Shown here: positions 44,828 to 44,883 of the stretch, piece by piece
Layout: the number at the start of each line of letters is the position of its first letter
Position numbering within the stretch: the stretch's first letter is position 1
Origin: Janthinobacterium sp. GW456P
Lineage (GTDB): Bacteria; Pseudomonadota; Gammaproteobacteria; Burkholderiales; Burkholderiaceae_D
DNA: 44,883 nt
NCBI RefSeq assembly: GCF_002127655.1
Contig: NZ_NEHB01000013.1
Span: forward strand, 89,640 to 134,522
Reading direction: 5' to 3'
The notes under the pieces: generated by a model
Database searches by the model: none
The model's input: only the letters and a program-made list of their open reading frames with translations
What the model was told of the DNA's origin: nothing
Translations under genes and position numbers: made by a program

Positions 44828-44883
44828 ATGCTGAGCCTTCACACCAATAACGCATCGCTGTCCGCACAAAACTCGATCGCCAA
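44828..44883 (+). CDS. fliC: Flagellin (partial, N-terminus only)
   Basis: The last 56 bases encode MLSLHTNNASLSAQNSI, matching the conserved flagellin N-terminus (usually M..INTN..SL.AQ..L). It has a strong AGGAG ribosome site. The gene runs off the window. Its position right after a GT41/aminotransferase/acyltransferase cassette suggests its product is the glycosylation target. Fewer than 20 residues are visible, but the motif is distinctive. Confidence 0.85.
   Translation, partial: MLSLHTNNASLSAQNSIA

Overview
The window is a GC-rich, densely coded stretch of bacterial chromosome. Gene content and protein style (CheW/MCP, RelA with an EFDD motif, DctA, ETF-QO, scoAB, a LysR-azoR-pirin cluster) fit a motile betaproteobacterium of the Burkholderiales. 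Oxalobacteraceae, Janthinobacterium-like, is my best guess; this rests on recall, not a search. No rRNA, tRNA, CRISPR array, transposase, prophage or integration site was recognised.

Layout. 1-1.94 kb: a chemoreceptor (cut by the window edge) and cheW on the minus strand. 2.3-8.05 kb: HD hydrolase, TetA-type MFS pump, solute-binding protein plus EamA permease, and an exported alpha-amino-acid-ester-hydrolase-like enzyme. 8.4-13.2 kb: trpS, a PanP-like PLP decarboxylase, a CLC transporter with fluoride-type signatures and a methyltransferase. 13.2-16.9 kb: XRE-cupin regulator with ADP-ribosylglycohydrolase, a divergent EamA permease, and a JmjC-like oxygenase followed by a 76-codon gene with no ordinary start codon. 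17.1-22.3 kb: KfrA-like coiled-coil protein, LON-domain protein, RhlE helicase and a TonB-dependent receptor. 22.5-27 kb: psd, LysR/azoR/pirin and a CDF metal exporter. 27.1-30.7 kb: alpha/beta hydrolase, RidA and RelA on the minus strand. 31-36.5 kb: dctA, DoxX, a DUF2235 lipoprotein, scoAB and a divergent PAS-LuxR regulator. 36.6-39.4 kb: an SDR enzyme and ETF-QO. 39.6-44.9 kb: a tightly packed cassette of TPR-GT41 glycosyltransferase, DegT aminotransferase and two hexapeptide acyltransferases, ending directly before a flagellin start, which reads as a flagellin-glycosylation locus.

The most unusual feature is a dispersed intergenic element of about 115-120 bp present four times (16994-17111, 26964-27083, 30702-30819, 36519-36633), in both orientations and always beside gene ends or starts. 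Three copies have 8-10 bp terminal inverted repeats that change in a compensatory way, and an internal 7-bp hairpin also covaries. The non-Watson-Crick pairs become G.U only when the element is read in one direction, which suggests a conserved RNA structure.

Convergent gene pairs often overlap by 4 bp, and several starts are non-ATG (TTG at 14677, GTG at 22495, 31075 and 37415). Large open frames opposite real genes are GC-driven shadows and were left out.
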